A stretch of DNA of 18,594 bases, from positions 1 through 18,594 of the forward strand of contig JAZLHU010000044.1 in assembly GCA_045616985.1 (NCBI GenBank), read 5' to 3'. Made by a program: the position numbers and the translations under genes. The notes under the pieces were generated by a model that saw only the letters and a program-made list of their open reading frames with translations, searched no databases and had not been told where the DNA came from. The stretch's first letter is position 1, and every line of letters starts with the position of its first letter. The DNA is from RUG13409 sp045616985. GTDB lineage: Bacteria > Bacillota > Clostridia > Peptostreptococcales > Anaerovoracaceae. Positions 1-7,756 of this stretch are shown here, piece after piece.

Positions 1-2
1 AA

Positions 3-446
3 AAGCGCATAACGAAGCCGATTCTGTATATTTCGTATTTTCTGAAAAAGAATCAGCTGGAATATTATGACAGAATATCCGAGGTCAGAAGAAGCGGTAA
101 CTACGAGCAGTGGATCATGTTCTTTCTGGAAGCCGTATCAAACGCTTGCGAAGACTCTATGGAAACAATTACCGCTCTTTCGCAACTGCACGAAAAAAAT
201 CTAACGGTGATTCCGCATACCGCTCGAAGCATTGATAACTCGCTTCAGTTGTTTGATTATATTGAACAGCACCCAATTATCTATATCGGAAAAACAGCAA
301 AAGCATTGAATCTCAGTTATAATACGGTTTCCGCATTGGTAACGAAATATGAAGAACTCGGAATACTGAACAAAACAACCAACAAGGCAAGAAACAGGGT
401 ATACGAGTATACGGATTATCTGAACATACTCAGAAAAGATACCTAA
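3..446 (+). CDS. Fic family protein, C-terminal part (5' end outside window)
   Basis: An open frame enters from the left edge and ends at TAA 444-446, giving about 147 residues. The first visible stretch (LYISYFLKKNQLEYYDRI, then a GNYEQWIMFFLEAV segment) is the helical end of the Fic domain as found in Fic/DOC proteins. Fic enzymes transfer AMP or a related group to a target protein hydroxyl. The catalytic HPFxxGNGR motif would lie upstream and is not visible, so activity cannot be judged. The last 65 residues form a winged-helix-like region (helix around KTAKALNLSYNTVSALV, then a wing ending NRVYEYTDYLNIL), which is common at the C-terminus of this class. It sits next to two DUF4143 ATPases, so this end of the window is accessory DNA. 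Family call is by recognition; confidence is good for the family, low for function. Confidence 0.8.
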   Translation, partial: KRITKPILYISYFLKKNQLEYYDRISEVRRSGNYEQWIMFFLEAVSNACEDSMETITALSQLHEKNLTVIPHTARSIDNSLQLFDYIEQHPIIYIGKTAKALNLSYNTVSALVTKYEELGILNKTTNKARNRVYEYTDYLNILRKDT

Positions 447-585
447 GTTTAATTTGCACCTTCAGGATAAACGAGGGTGCACCAAAACAATAGGTTGCAT
501 TTTGATAGCTGCAAGGAAAGCCTATAGTACACGACATTTTTTGATATGTCAAATTGAAAATGTGCAGAAGTATCAAAAACCCCCT

Positions 586-649
586 CATTTTTTGTGACAA
601 AATCGTGAAAACTCGCTCATTTTTTGTGTTTTACTATTGCAAAACAGTA
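586..649 (+). repeat. Array A: two tandem ~32 bp units before the first DUF4143 gene
   Basis: The word CTCATTTTTTGTG occurs with its C of CATTTT at 586 and again at 618, a period of 32 bp. A looser copy (CATTTTTTGAT) starts at 535. The rest of each unit is degenerate. The second unit overlaps the predicted -35 of the downstream ATPase gene. The layout matches the 33 bp arrays before the other two DUF4143 genes. Confidence 0.55.
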
Positions 650-664
650 TTTTCAGTATAAAAT
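637..664 (+). promoter_or_regulatory. Predicted promoter of first DUF4143 ATPase
   Basis: TTGCAA (637-642), a 16 bp spacer and TAAAAT (659-664) lie about 25 bp before the gene start. The -35 falls inside the second unit of repeat array A. Confidence 0.45.
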
Positions 665-688
665 AGGCTTGCAAGGAGCGTGGATGAA

Positions 689-2023
689 ATGTATCTAAGA
701 CGTAAAATAGATGAATATCTTGTTAACTGGAAGAATGATTCTGAAAGAAAGCCTTTAATTATAAAGGGTGTCAGACAGACCGGAAAAACAGAATCCATAC
801 TTCATTTTGCTAATGAGTCTTATTCTAATGTTGTGTATATTAATTTCGCACTTGAGCCAAAGTATAAGACAATTACTTCTAATGGGTATGATGTGCAAAG
901 CATAATAGCAAATATAAGCTTAATTGATCCTTCAAAGAAATTCATTGATGGAGAAACATTGATTATATTTGATGAGCTTACGGATTATCCGGATATCGCA
1001 ACTTCGCTCAAGTCGTTTAATATCGACAGACGTTTTGATGTTATTTGCAGTGGTTCACTTTTTGGGTTGCACTATAAGCAAATACACAGTAACAGTGTTG
1101 GCAATAAGGTGGACTATGAAATGCATTCCATGGATTTCGAAGAATTTCTTTGGGCAAAGGGATATACCGATGAACAGATTGCCGGCATAGCACAGCATAT
1201 GTTTGAGCTTAATCCGTTTTCACAAACAGAGATGGAAGTGTATTCAAACCTGTTCAGAGATTTCTGCATTTTGGGAGGCATGCCTGCCGTTGTTGTTCAA
1301 TACATAGGCAGTGGAACATTTAGCGGAACTCTTGATATCCAAAGACAAATCAATTTGGATTACGAAGAAGATATTAGAAAATATGCAGAAGGTTTGGATA
1401 AGGCGAAGATAGTAAGCGTATACAAAAATGTTTCTGCGCAGCTTGCAAAGGAGAATAAGAAATATCAGTACAATAAGCTTGAGAAAAATGCCAGGGCAAG
1501 AAACTATCGTGGCTGCATTGACTGGCTTAGTGATGCAGGAACTGTATCAATTTGCTATTGTCTAAGCTTTCCGGAGCTTCCTTTGCAGGGAAACTATGAT
1601 GAAGACAAATACAAGCTCTATTATCCTGATACCGGACTTCTTGTAGCAAGCCTTGATGAAGAGGCTCAGGAAGACCTCAGGGCAAATCAAAACCTTGGTG
1701 TATACAAGGGTGCTTTGTATGAAAACTTTGTGGCCGAAGGTTTGACAAAGCAAGGGTATAATCTGTTTTATTATAAAAAGGACGATTCAAGTTTGGAGGA
1801 AGACTTCTTTGTAAGAACATCTTCAAGACTTGTTCCAATCGAAGTTAAGGCATCCAGTGACAGAAATTCAAAATCACTCAAAACTCTAATTGAGAGTAAT
1901 CACTATTCAGATATAAGCTTTGGCATCAAATTTATGCCGGGCAATATCGGATCTGACAATAATATAATGTCATTCCCTTATTTCTGTATATTTAAGCTTA
2001 AGGAATTTTTACAGCAGTTATAA
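689..2023 (+). CDS. AAA_14/DUF4143 family ATPase (copy 1)
   Basis: A 444-residue ATPase of the AAA_14 plus DUF4143 architecture. Walker A is GVRQTGKT (residues 27-34) and Walker B is LIIFDE (91-96). The CSGSLFGLHY stretch and the family signature MHSMDFEEFLWA follow. The C-terminal part carries EEDFF and PIEVKAS, the spaced D and ExK of a PD-(D/E)XK nuclease-like fold. The cellular role of this family is not established; members are often multicopy. Start choice: AAGGAG (673-678) is 10 bp from ATG 689 but only 1 bp from an in-frame GTG at 680, so ATG 689 is preferred. Paralogues follow at 2159 and on the minus strand at 18219. This copy is closer to the minus-strand one (shared QLAKENK and GSLxGLHY) than to its direct neighbour. 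Confidence 0.88.
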   Translation: MYLRRKIDEYLVNWKNDSERKPLIIKGVRQTGKTESILHFANESYSNVVYINFALEPKYKTITSNGYDVQSIIANISLIDPSKKFIDGETLIIFDELTDYPDIATSLKSFNIDRRFDVICSGSLFGLHYKQIHSNSVGNKVDYEMHSMDFEEFLWAKGYTDEQIAGIAQHMFELNPFSQTEMEVYSNLFRDFCILGGMPAVVVQYIGSGTFSGTLDIQRQINLDYEEDIRKYAEGLDKAKIVSVYKNVSAQLAKENKKYQYNKLEKNARARNYRGCIDWLSDAGTVSICYCLSFPELPLQGNYDEDKYKLYYPDTGLLVASLDEEAQEDLRANQNLGVYKGALYENFVAEGLTKQGYNLFYYKKDDSSLEEDFFVRTSSRLVPIEVKASSDRNSKSLKTLIESNHYSDISFGIKFMPGNIGSDNNIMSFPYFCIFKLKEFLQQL

Positions 2024-2037
2024 TTAGGTCACTTTTC

Positions 2038-2065
2038 TTGACTGGTACACTTCGAAAGATAAAAT
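2038..2065 (+). promoter_or_regulatory. Predicted promoter of second DUF4143 ATPase
   Basis: TTGACT (2038-2043), a 16 bp spacer and TAAAAT (2060-2065). The -10 lies inside unit 1 of array B and is duplicated at 2093-2098 in unit 2, so the array may supply two alternative -10 elements. Confidence 0.45.
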
Positions 2066-2156
2066 TCTTGATTTGTGTTGAACGCGTATTGATAAAATTC
2101 TTGATTTGTGTTAGTATTCCTTTTGAAAAAAATGCGATTTGTGTGCGAGGTTGATA
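2058..2156 (+). repeat. Array B: three tandem 33 bp units before the second DUF4143 gene
   Basis: Units start at 2058, 2091 and 2124. The first 22 bases of units 1 and 2 are identical; they begin GATAAAATTC and end GATTTGTGTT. Unit 3 is degenerate but keeps GATTTGTGT in exact register. The array runs right up to the gene, and its last unit contains the ribosome binding site. A 33 bp period is three helical turns at 11 bp per turn and also 11 codons. Confidence 0.8.
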
Positions 2157-2158
2157 TT

Positions 2159-3511
2159 ATGGAACGTAAAATATATACCCAGCTTAAAAATTGGAAAGAA
2201 CAAAGCCATGGCCGGAGCGCATTGTTGATCCAAGGGGCACGACGTGTTGGGAAAAGTTATATTGTCGAACAGTTTGCCAAAGCCGAATATAAGTCATATA
2301 TCTTGATAGATTTTAATAAAGTAAATCAGCAAGTTAAAGATCTGTTCTTATACGATATTGATGATTTGAATTTGTTTTTTTTGAAGCTGTCCACATTCTT
2401 TAATGTGAAGCTTTTGGAAAGAAAAACATTGATTATATTTGACGAGGTGCAGCTTTTCCCCAGAGCCAGAAGTGTGATTAAGTACCTTGTGGAAGATGGA
2501 CGATATGACTACATTGAAACGGGATCGTTGGTTTCTATTCGAAAAAACACGGAAGGAATCTTAATACCGTCTGAAGAAGACAGAATAAACATGTATCCGA
2601 TGGATTTTGAAGAATTCCTTTGGGCTATCGGGAATGAAACTCTAATGGATACCATTAAGAAGTGCTATGAGGAAAGAAGCCCGATGGGACAGGCACTGCA
2701 CCGAAAAGCGATGGATTGCTTCCGTCAGTACATGATTGTTGGCGGAATGCCACAGGCGGTTGAGGAGTATGTGGATACTCATGACTTCGATGCCGTGGAT
2801 AGAGTAAAGCGTAGAATTCTAAACCTTTACCGAGATGATATCCAGAAACATGCAGCTGGATATGAGCTGAAGGTTGAGGCAATTTTTGATGAACTACCAT
2901 CTCGGCTAAAAAATCAAAATCGCCATTTTAAGCTTTCTTCGATTGAAAAAGGTGCTCGCTTTGCACAATATCGGGATCCTTTGTTCTGGTTGTCAGATGC
3001 TATGATTGTAAATAATTGCTACAATGCAACCGAACCTAACCTGGGCTTAAGATTAAATGAGGATCGGACGCTTCTTAAATGTTATATGGGGGATACAGGT
3101 CTTCTTTTAAGTCATTCTTTTGATGAAAACGGAATTGTGACAGAGGATGTATACCGGAAACTCCTTCTCGATAAACTTGAAGTAAACATGGGAATGATTC
3201 TGGAGAATATAGTATCTCAGATGTTGGTATGCACAGGGCGAAAACTATTCTTTTACTCAAACTCGGACAGAGAAAACAAAGAAAGCAGAATGGAGATTGA
3301 TTTCCTCGCTGCTAAAGGTAGGATTACAAACCGTCATAATATTTCGCCAATTGAAGTTAAATCCGGTAAGAATTATACCTTGACATCCATCCGCAAATTT
3401 ATGGATAAGTATGCAAAGCAGCTTCATACTCCGATAGTTTTGCATACCGCAGATTTGAAGGAGGAGGATGGAATCCTGTATTTGCCGATATATATGACGC
3501 CTTTGATCTAA
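2159..3511 (+). CDS. AAA_14/DUF4143 family ATPase (copy 2)
   Basis: A 450-residue ATPase of the same family as its neighbour. Walker A is GARRVGKS (residues 26-33), Walker B is TLIIFDEVQ, and MYPMDFEEFLWAIG matches the family signature. The C-terminal region has MEIDFLAAKG and SPIEVKSGKN, so D and ExK of a PD-(D/E)XK-like fold are both present. The segment after the SGSL-like motif differs from the other two copies (TGSLVSIRKN, no GLHY), so this is the most divergent paralogue here. Start choice: GAGG (2147-2150) is 8 bp before ATG 2159; the longer frame from 2108 would read through the 33 bp repeat array and lacks a ribosome binding site. Likely transcribed from its own promoter at 2038-2065. 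Family certain, function unknown. Confidence 0.88.
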   Translation: MERKIYTQLKNWKEQSHGRSALLIQGARRVGKSYIVEQFAKAEYKSYILIDFNKVNQQVKDLFLYDIDDLNLFFLKLSTFFNVKLLERKTLIIFDEVQLFPRARSVIKYLVEDGRYDYIETGSLVSIRKNTEGILIPSEEDRINMYPMDFEEFLWAIGNETLMDTIKKCYEERSPMGQALHRKAMDCFRQYMIVGGMPQAVEEYVDTHDFDAVDRVKRRILNLYRDDIQKHAAGYELKVEAIFDELPSRLKNQNRHFKLSSIEKGARFAQYRDPLFWLSDAMIVNNCYNATEPNLGLRLNEDRTLLKCYMGDTGLLLSHSFDENGIVTEDVYRKLLLDKLEVNMGMILENIVSQMLVCTGRKLFFYSNSDRENKESRMEIDFLAAKGRITNRHNISPIEVKSGKNYTLTSIRKFMDKYAKQLHTPIVLHTADLKEEDGILYLPIYMTPLI

Positions 3512-3513
3512 CC

Positions 3514-3651
3514 ATGCAATTAAGAAAAAATAAGTTTGAATTTTACATGGAGACCCAAAAAATGATGTCAATGGAGTTTTGTCATATGCATGGACCTGAA
3601 CATCACATTAATATTATAGATTCCTTTTTACAAAAAACAGTGAAAATTTGA
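3514..3651 (+). pseudogene. Probable remnant of a DUF5714-like gene
   Basis: A short open frame of 45 codons starts at ATG 3514, two bases after the ATPase stop, and ends at TGA 3649-3651. Its middle reads METQKMMSMEFCHMHGPEHH. A Cys followed by MHGPEHH is what I associate with DUF5714-type proteins, which are several times longer. After HHINIIDSF the similarity stops, so this looks like a fragment left by deletion. Its stop overlaps the extended -10 of the next promoter. It could instead be a genuine small protein. Similarity is from memory of the motif, not a search. Confidence 0.35.
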
Positions 3652-3657
3652 TATAAT
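3649..3657 (+). promoter_or_regulatory. Extended -10 promoter of the GH3 gene
   Basis: TGATATAAT gives TG plus one base plus TATAAT. A TTTACA at 3627-3632 is a possible -35, but the spacer is 19 bp, so the extended -10 probably carries the promoter. Confidence 0.6.
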
Positions 3658-3702
3658 AAAAAAATAAACTATATCACACTCAAAAAAAAGACCCTAAAAA
3701 CA

Positions 3703-5394
3703 ATGAACCCAATCACAAACATCATGTCAACTGCCCTTGAAGTACTGGGCAACAACGCAATTAACCGTCTCAAGAAGCAAAGCTTGAATGCTGAAAAAAT
3801 CAACTTTGATCTTCTCTTCAAAATGCTGAATGATAACAAGGATACCGAGCTTGGTAGGAAGTATCATTTTGCAGACATCAAAACCATTGAAGACTATAAA
3901 AAAATGGTCCCGCCAATGGGATACGAAGATTACGCCCCGTTAATTGAAAGGGTAATAGACCACGGCGAAACAAATCTCTATACGGTATATAATGTCAAAA
4001 CCTACGCCTTAAGCTCGGGAAGCGTCGGCGTTCCGAAAAGAATTCCGGTAACAGATATTTCTCTTGAAAAGTATACTCTTTACGGTGCTTACAGACCGTT
4101 TGCAACAGTAGCTAATGCATATAAAGGACGTAGTCAAAAAATAAAACACGGTCGAGGACTTAATGCATTCGATGTAGTTTCCACCCCGACAAAAGACGGC
4201 AAAACACTTTCAGGCTGCGTATCCGGTTCTGCCGCAGATACGGCAAAGCCGGTAATGCCTTTTATTCTCAGCACTCCGGTTGACGTTGTATATCCGCCGG
4301 AAAAGATGGATACAAAATATCTTGATGTGCTTTTTGCTCTCAGGGATGAGAAGCTTAGTTATATGCTTGGCGTATTTATGACGGGCATCGTCGATGAAAT
4401 GGCCTACATAAAGGATAATTGGGAAAGCCTTTGCGACGATATCGAAAAAGGAATAATCAATCCCGAAACAAAAATTTCTTCCGAAATGAAAGCAAAGCTT
4501 GAAAAGCAAATGAAGCCGCTTCCCAAAAGAGCAGCATTTTTAAGAGAAGAGTTTAAAAAGGGCTTTGACGACCCGTGGCTCAGGAGAATTTGGCCGGATC
4601 TTTCATGGGCGGGCGCAATCGGAACAGGCGGATTTAAAGCATATACGGAAAAATTCAAGCAGCTTGCAGGTGATGATATTCCAATTGATTTTATGATTTA
4701 CGGAGCATCAGAAGGAATGTTTGCTGCAGCTCTCGAAGCGAATGCCGAAGAATACATGCTGATTCCGGACGGAGGCTTTTACGAATTTGTTCCCGAGGAT
4801 ATTGATGACTACTCGGTGACGTACACACTTGATCAGCTGGAGGTCGGCAAAAAATATGAGCTTCTTGTAACAAATCTTTCGGGCTTTTACAGATATAAGC
4901 TTAAGGATGTGATCGAAGTAATGGGATACTACAACGAAGCCCCGCTCATCAGATTTGCATACAGAAAGAATCAGCTTATAAACCTTGCCGGCGAAAAAAT
5001 TACGGAAAACGATTTGGCATGGGCCGTAAGCGAATTTGCCAAGGATACAAAAATTAAAGTTGTTGACTATTGCGTATACGGCGATACGGACTTTCCGCCC
5101 GGAAGGTATCAGGTGATAATTGAGCCTGAGGATAAGCCCGACCTTTCAAAATCAGAGGAGTATTCAAAGCTGATTGACGAAAAACTCGGTATTGCCAACG
5201 AAGGCGGCTACAAATACGAAAGAGACGAGGGCTGTCTTGCTCCGGCACTGCTGCTCTTCTCGCAGCCGCAGACAAATGCGCTCTACAGAGACCTTATGGT
5301 ATACAGAGGCGGATCCGTCAATCAGATCAAACCTGCAAGGGTGATCGACAATCCTATCAAGGAAAAGATTTTCCTCAATATGATTGAAAAATAG
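3703..5394 (+). CDS. GH3 auxin-responsive promoter family protein (acyl-adenylating enzyme)
   Basis: 563 residues, full length for the GH3 family. Plant GH3 enzymes adenylate a carboxylic acid (such as auxin or jasmonate) with ATP and join it to an amino acid; the bacterial substrate is unknown. Visible motifs: the ATP-loop-like SSGSVGVPK (residues 104-112), IYGASEGMFAA (family Y-x-x-SEG), FYRYKLKDVIEVMGYY (family YRYxxGDV region) and INLAGEKITEND before the C-terminal subdomain. No strong ribosome binding site precedes ATG 3703; the leader is A-rich. The next gene begins 10 bp after the stop, so the two are probably cotranscribed and may act together. Family call is firm; reaction specificity is inference. 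Confidence 0.88.
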   Translation: MNPITNIMSTALEVLGNNAINRLKKQSLNAEKINFDLLFKMLNDNKDTELGRKYHFADIKTIEDYKKMVPPMGYEDYAPLIERVIDHGETNLYTVYNVKTYALSSGSVGVPKRIPVTDISLEKYTLYGAYRPFATVANAYKGRSQKIKHGRGLNAFDVVSTPTKDGKTLSGCVSGSAADTAKPVMPFILSTPVDVVYPPEKMDTKYLDVLFALRDEKLSYMLGVFMTGIVDEMAYIKDNWESLCDDIEKGIINPETKISSEMKAKLEKQMKPLPKRAAFLREEFKKGFDDPWLRRIWPDLSWAGAIGTGGFKAYTEKFKQLAGDDIPIDFMIYGASEGMFAAALEANAEEYMLIPDGGFYEFVPEDIDDYSVTYTLDQLEVGKKYELLVTNLSGFYRYKLKDVIEVMGYYNEAPLIRFAYRKNQLINLAGEKITENDLAWAVSEFAKDTKIKVVDYCVYGDTDFPPGRYQVIIEPEDKPDLSKSEEYSKLIDEKLGIANEGGYKYERDEGCLAPALLLFSQPQTNALYRDLMVYRGGSVNQIKPARVIDNPIKEKIFLNMIEK

Positions 5395-5404
5395 AGGTTT
5401 ATCT

Positions 5405-5842
5405 ATGAGCAAGATGATGAATGAATACAAATACGTGAGGATCCAGGGCAGAAATCTGGTTGAAAATACCCTTACGGGAAAGGGTGTGTTTGGTCTTGGT
5501 GTGGAATTGATAAGAAATAAGGGCATGGAGCAGGAGGATGCAGATCTGTTTCTGGAGCTGGATGCCTGGTTTGCCGAAAATCTTCCATGGCCAAAGCCGT
5601 GCAAAAATCAGGAGCAGGTCGTATGCTATTTCAAAACGGAAAATGCCGAGGAAATGCTGAGATATATGAAGCCTATCCTTTGGCTTTTAGACCGATACGG
5701 CATTCCGTACTATCTGGTCTGTACCAATACTCCCGGAGAAATAGTTTATGAAGATCAATATCAGATAGTTGCAAAGGTTGATGATATTGTAATTCAGGAA
5801 GTACCGGAGTCCTGGTCTGAGGATAAGCCTGCTGCAACATAG
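5405..5842 (+). CDS. Conserved-looking hypothetical protein downstream of GH3
   Basis: A 145-residue soluble protein with no signal peptide or membrane segment. AGAGG (5393-5397), overlapping the GH3 stop, is 7 bp before ATG 5405; this start fits better than an in-frame ATG at 5384 inside GH3. Notable segments are LPWPKPCKNQEQVVCYFKT, a MKPILWLLDRYGIPYYLV helix/strand stretch and PGEIVYEDQYQIVAKVDD, which give an alpha/beta look. I do not recognise the family. The tight spacing to GH3 suggests a related job, perhaps a substrate or partner function. A small hairpin (GCCTG-ATA-CAGGC, 5842-5854) follows the stop but has no T-run. Confidence 0.75.
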   Translation: MSKMMNEYKYVRIQGRNLVENTLTGKGVFGLGVELIRNKGMEQEDADLFLELDAWFAENLPWPKPCKNQEQVVCYFKTENAEEMLRYMKPILWLLDRYGIPYYLVCTNTPGEIVYEDQYQIVAKVDDIVIQEVPESWSEDKPAAT

Positions 5843-5862
5843 CCTGATACAGGCATTTATCA

Positions 5863-6405
5863 TTAAATCTTCCAGCTTCCTATCTTGTCGTAGAAGAGCG
5901 ACATTTCCGACATCGGCCTGCTTAAGGAATCGGCAAGGTTTTTTACCGCTGCCGGGATTTCATCGTGAAGGTCGAGGTACCAGTCTATGGACTCAAGTAT
6001 ATACTTTCTTCTGAAATCCTCGTCGGCTGTAAAGGCGCTTCTTAAATTGTGAAGCCTGTCTGCTCCTTTTACCACACGCGCAATATCGTTTTCTTTTATA
6101 CGGCTGATGTAATCTTCCATTACATAGCCGTCTTCTTTTGTAAGAAGCTTAACAGCCTTTAAAACCTCGGGGCCTCCGAGATTTAAAATCTCTTCCTCCG
6201 TGGCATCGGTATCTTCAAGAAGGTCGTGAAAAAGACCGGCAATGCGGTAGTCTGCTGCGTAGCCCCAGGCTCTTATCATCTCAGAAACGCTTAAAGGATG
6301 TGTCACATACGGAAGTCCGCCCTTGCGGTGCTGGCCGTCGTGCTTGATTATGGTAAATTCCAGAGATTTCATAAATCTTTCTTCTTCCGGAATATCTGAA
6401 TACAT
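5863..6405 (-). CDS. HD-domain hydrolase of the RelA/SpoT (MESH1-like) type
   Basis: 180 residues, about the size of a stand-alone (p)ppGpp hydrolase domain with no synthetase, TGS or ACT domain. The metal-site pattern is present: H36 in YVTHP, H60-D61 with ED at 64-65 in HDLLEDTD, and D116 with N120 in VKGADRLHNL. Proteins of this class remove the 3'-pyrophosphate of ppGpp or act on related nucleotides; the substrate here is not shown. Start: AGGGAG lies 7 bp before ATG 6405 in the reading direction. An upstream in-frame ATG at 6453 would add a lysine-rich tail and has no good site. The gene is convergent with 5405-5842 and divergent from 6545-7717. Confidence 0.82.
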   Translation of the reverse strand: MYSDIPEEERFMKSLEFTIIKHDGQHRKGGLPYVTHPLSVSEMIRAWGYAADYRIAGLFHDLLEDTDATEEEILNLGGPEVLKAVKLLTKEDGYVMEDYISRIKENDIARVVKGADRLHNLRSAFTADEDFRRKYILESIDWYLDLHDEIPAAVKNLADSLSRPMSEMSLFYDKIGSWKI

Positions 6406-6481
6406 AGCTTTTCTCCCTTTGAATAACAGTTTGTATAACAGTTTTGTCAACACATTTATTATACAACATTCGGTAATGATA

Positions 6482-6490
6482 TGATATAAT
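6482..6490 (+). promoter_or_regulatory. Extended -10 promoter of the AI-2E family gene
   Basis: TGATATAAT, identical to three other promoters in this window. No good -35 at 16-18 bp. On the opposite strand a TTGACA (reverse complement of 6446-6451) may be part of the divergent promoter of the HD gene, but its -10 is unclear. Confidence 0.5.
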
Positions 6491-6544
6491 ATAATTTAAA
6501 ATAATGCTTAAACGTGTTAAACAGGTAATTGGCAGGTACGGTAA

Positions 6545-7717
6545 ATGAAATTCAAACTCAAGGACATTGACAGTCAATGGAAGGTATACGCTCTGGCGGG
6601 TTGTGTTTGCGTTGTATGCTTTGTTGTATTAACGCACCTCGGCACTATTTTCGGAGCGCTCGGAGAATTGATTTCAATTCTGCAGCCTGTGATCATCGGA
6701 TTAGTCATGGCATACATAATCAATCCTGTTGCAGTTTTCTTCAAAAACAAGGTCTTCAAAAACCTGAAAAAAGAAAAAACGCAGTGGGGTCTTTCGGTTC
6801 TTGTTGCAATTATCATTGTTCTTGCGGTAATTGCACTCCTGCTGATACTTCTTATTCCGCAGATCATCGAAAACATTGTATCCATTGCCGAAAACTATCA
6901 GGCATACATTGATTCACTTACAGAATATATTGAAACATCCGCAAGCCCGATTGCCGGGATTTTGAAATCGGCAAACGTATTGAACCTTCTTTCGGCAAAA
7001 GGCGGCGCTTTGGACAGGATCGGAGATTTTCTGCTGAACAATGCCAGAGTCATCATTGAGAAAACAACAAGCGTAGGGTCAACTGCATTCAACTGGTTTA
7101 TCGGGGCTATCTTCGCGTTCTATTTCCTTTCGGCAAAGAACGGAATTTTGTCTGAAATCGAAAAGGCATTTAAGCTTATGCTTTCACCGCTTAAGTTCGA
7201 AAAGGCAAAGATACTCTTTGCAAAGTTCAATGCCATCTTTTCAAAATACATCATTTGCGAGCTTATAGATGCTGCCATCGTGGGTGCTGCAAATTACGTA
7301 TTTATGGCGGCGTGCAAAATGCCGAATGCTGTATTTGTCTCGTTTGTAGTTGGTCTTACGAACCTGGCTCCTACCTTCGGACCTATCATCGGTCTGGTGC
7401 TCGGTTGCTTCATCCTGCTGCTTGTAAAACCGGCGGCAATAATTCCGTTTGTAATCTTCACTATGGTTTTACAGACTGTCGATGGATACGTGATAAAGCC
7501 GAATCTCTTTGGCGATGCTCTCAATGTTCCCGGCATTCTCATCCTGATTGCCATCATCATCTTCGGAAAGTTTATGGGTGTTACGGGTCTTCTCCTTGCA
7601 ATTCCGATCGCGGCAATCGTTGTATACATTTATTCCGAAGGGTTTATTCCGTGGCTTGAGCTTAAGCGGGATTTAAAAGCCTATCATAAAGAAGAGGCCC
7701 AAATGAAAAAGGAATAG
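6545..7717 (+). CDS. AI-2E family transporter (PF01594-type membrane protein)
   Basis: 390 residues with seven to eight hydrophobic segments: two near the N-terminus (residues about 17-60), one at about 80-105, then a polar lid region with coiled character (about 110-185), and the remaining segments from about 190 to 370. The layout, with GLVMAYIINPVAVFFKN early and a late Gly-rich FGKFMGVTGLLLAIPIAA segment, matches the AI-2E exporter/YdiK/YtvI family. Members export various solutes or act as Na+/H+ antiporters; naming AI-2 as the substrate would be unsafe. AGGT about 7 bp before ATG 6545 is the ribosome binding site. A strong hairpin terminator overlaps the stop. Confidence 0.88.
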   Translation: MKFKLKDIDSQWKVYALAGCVCVVCFVVLTHLGTIFGALGELISILQPVIIGLVMAYIINPVAVFFKNKVFKNLKKEKTQWGLSVLVAIIIVLAVIALLLILLIPQIIENIVSIAENYQAYIDSLTEYIETSASPIAGILKSANVLNLLSAKGGALDRIGDFLLNNARVIIEKTTSVGSTAFNWFIGAIFAFYFLSAKNGILSEIEKAFKLMLSPLKFEKAKILFAKFNAIFSKYIICELIDAAIVGAANYVFMAACKMPNAVFVSFVVGLTNLAPTFGPIIGLVLGCFILLLVKPAAIIPFVIFTMVLQTVDGYVIKPNLFGDALNVPGILILIAIIIFGKFMGVTGLLLAIPIAAIVVYIYSEGFIPWLELKRDLKAYHKEEAQMKKE

Positions 7718-7740
7718 GCACCGGGCGCCTGTCCTTTTTA
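7706..7740 (+). terminator. Intrinsic terminator after AI-2E family gene
   Basis: AAAAAGGA (7706-7713) and AGGC pair with GCCT and TCCTTTTT (7732-7739) around a GC-rich loop. The A-run and T-run flanks make it usable in both directions. The TAG stop lies within the stem. Confidence 0.7.
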
Positions 7741-7756
7741 TTCTCGTATCAGTTTC

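Noticed and set aside
455..481. TGCACC/GGTGCA hairpin after the Fic gene as a terminator
   Set aside because: The loop is 15 bases and no T-run follows; at most a weak structure.
2108..2158. Upstream start of the second DUF4143 ATPase
   Set aside because: It would translate the 33 bp repeats, has no ribosome binding site, and the paralogues start at the position matching ATG 2159.
5164..5604. 146-codon minus-strand frame across the GH3/hypothetical junction
   Set aside because: It overlaps two well-supported plus-strand genes and has a low-complexity, atypical composition.
5842..5854. GCCTG-ATA-CAGGC hairpin between convergent genes as a terminator
   Set aside because: Five-pair stem without a T-run on either strand.
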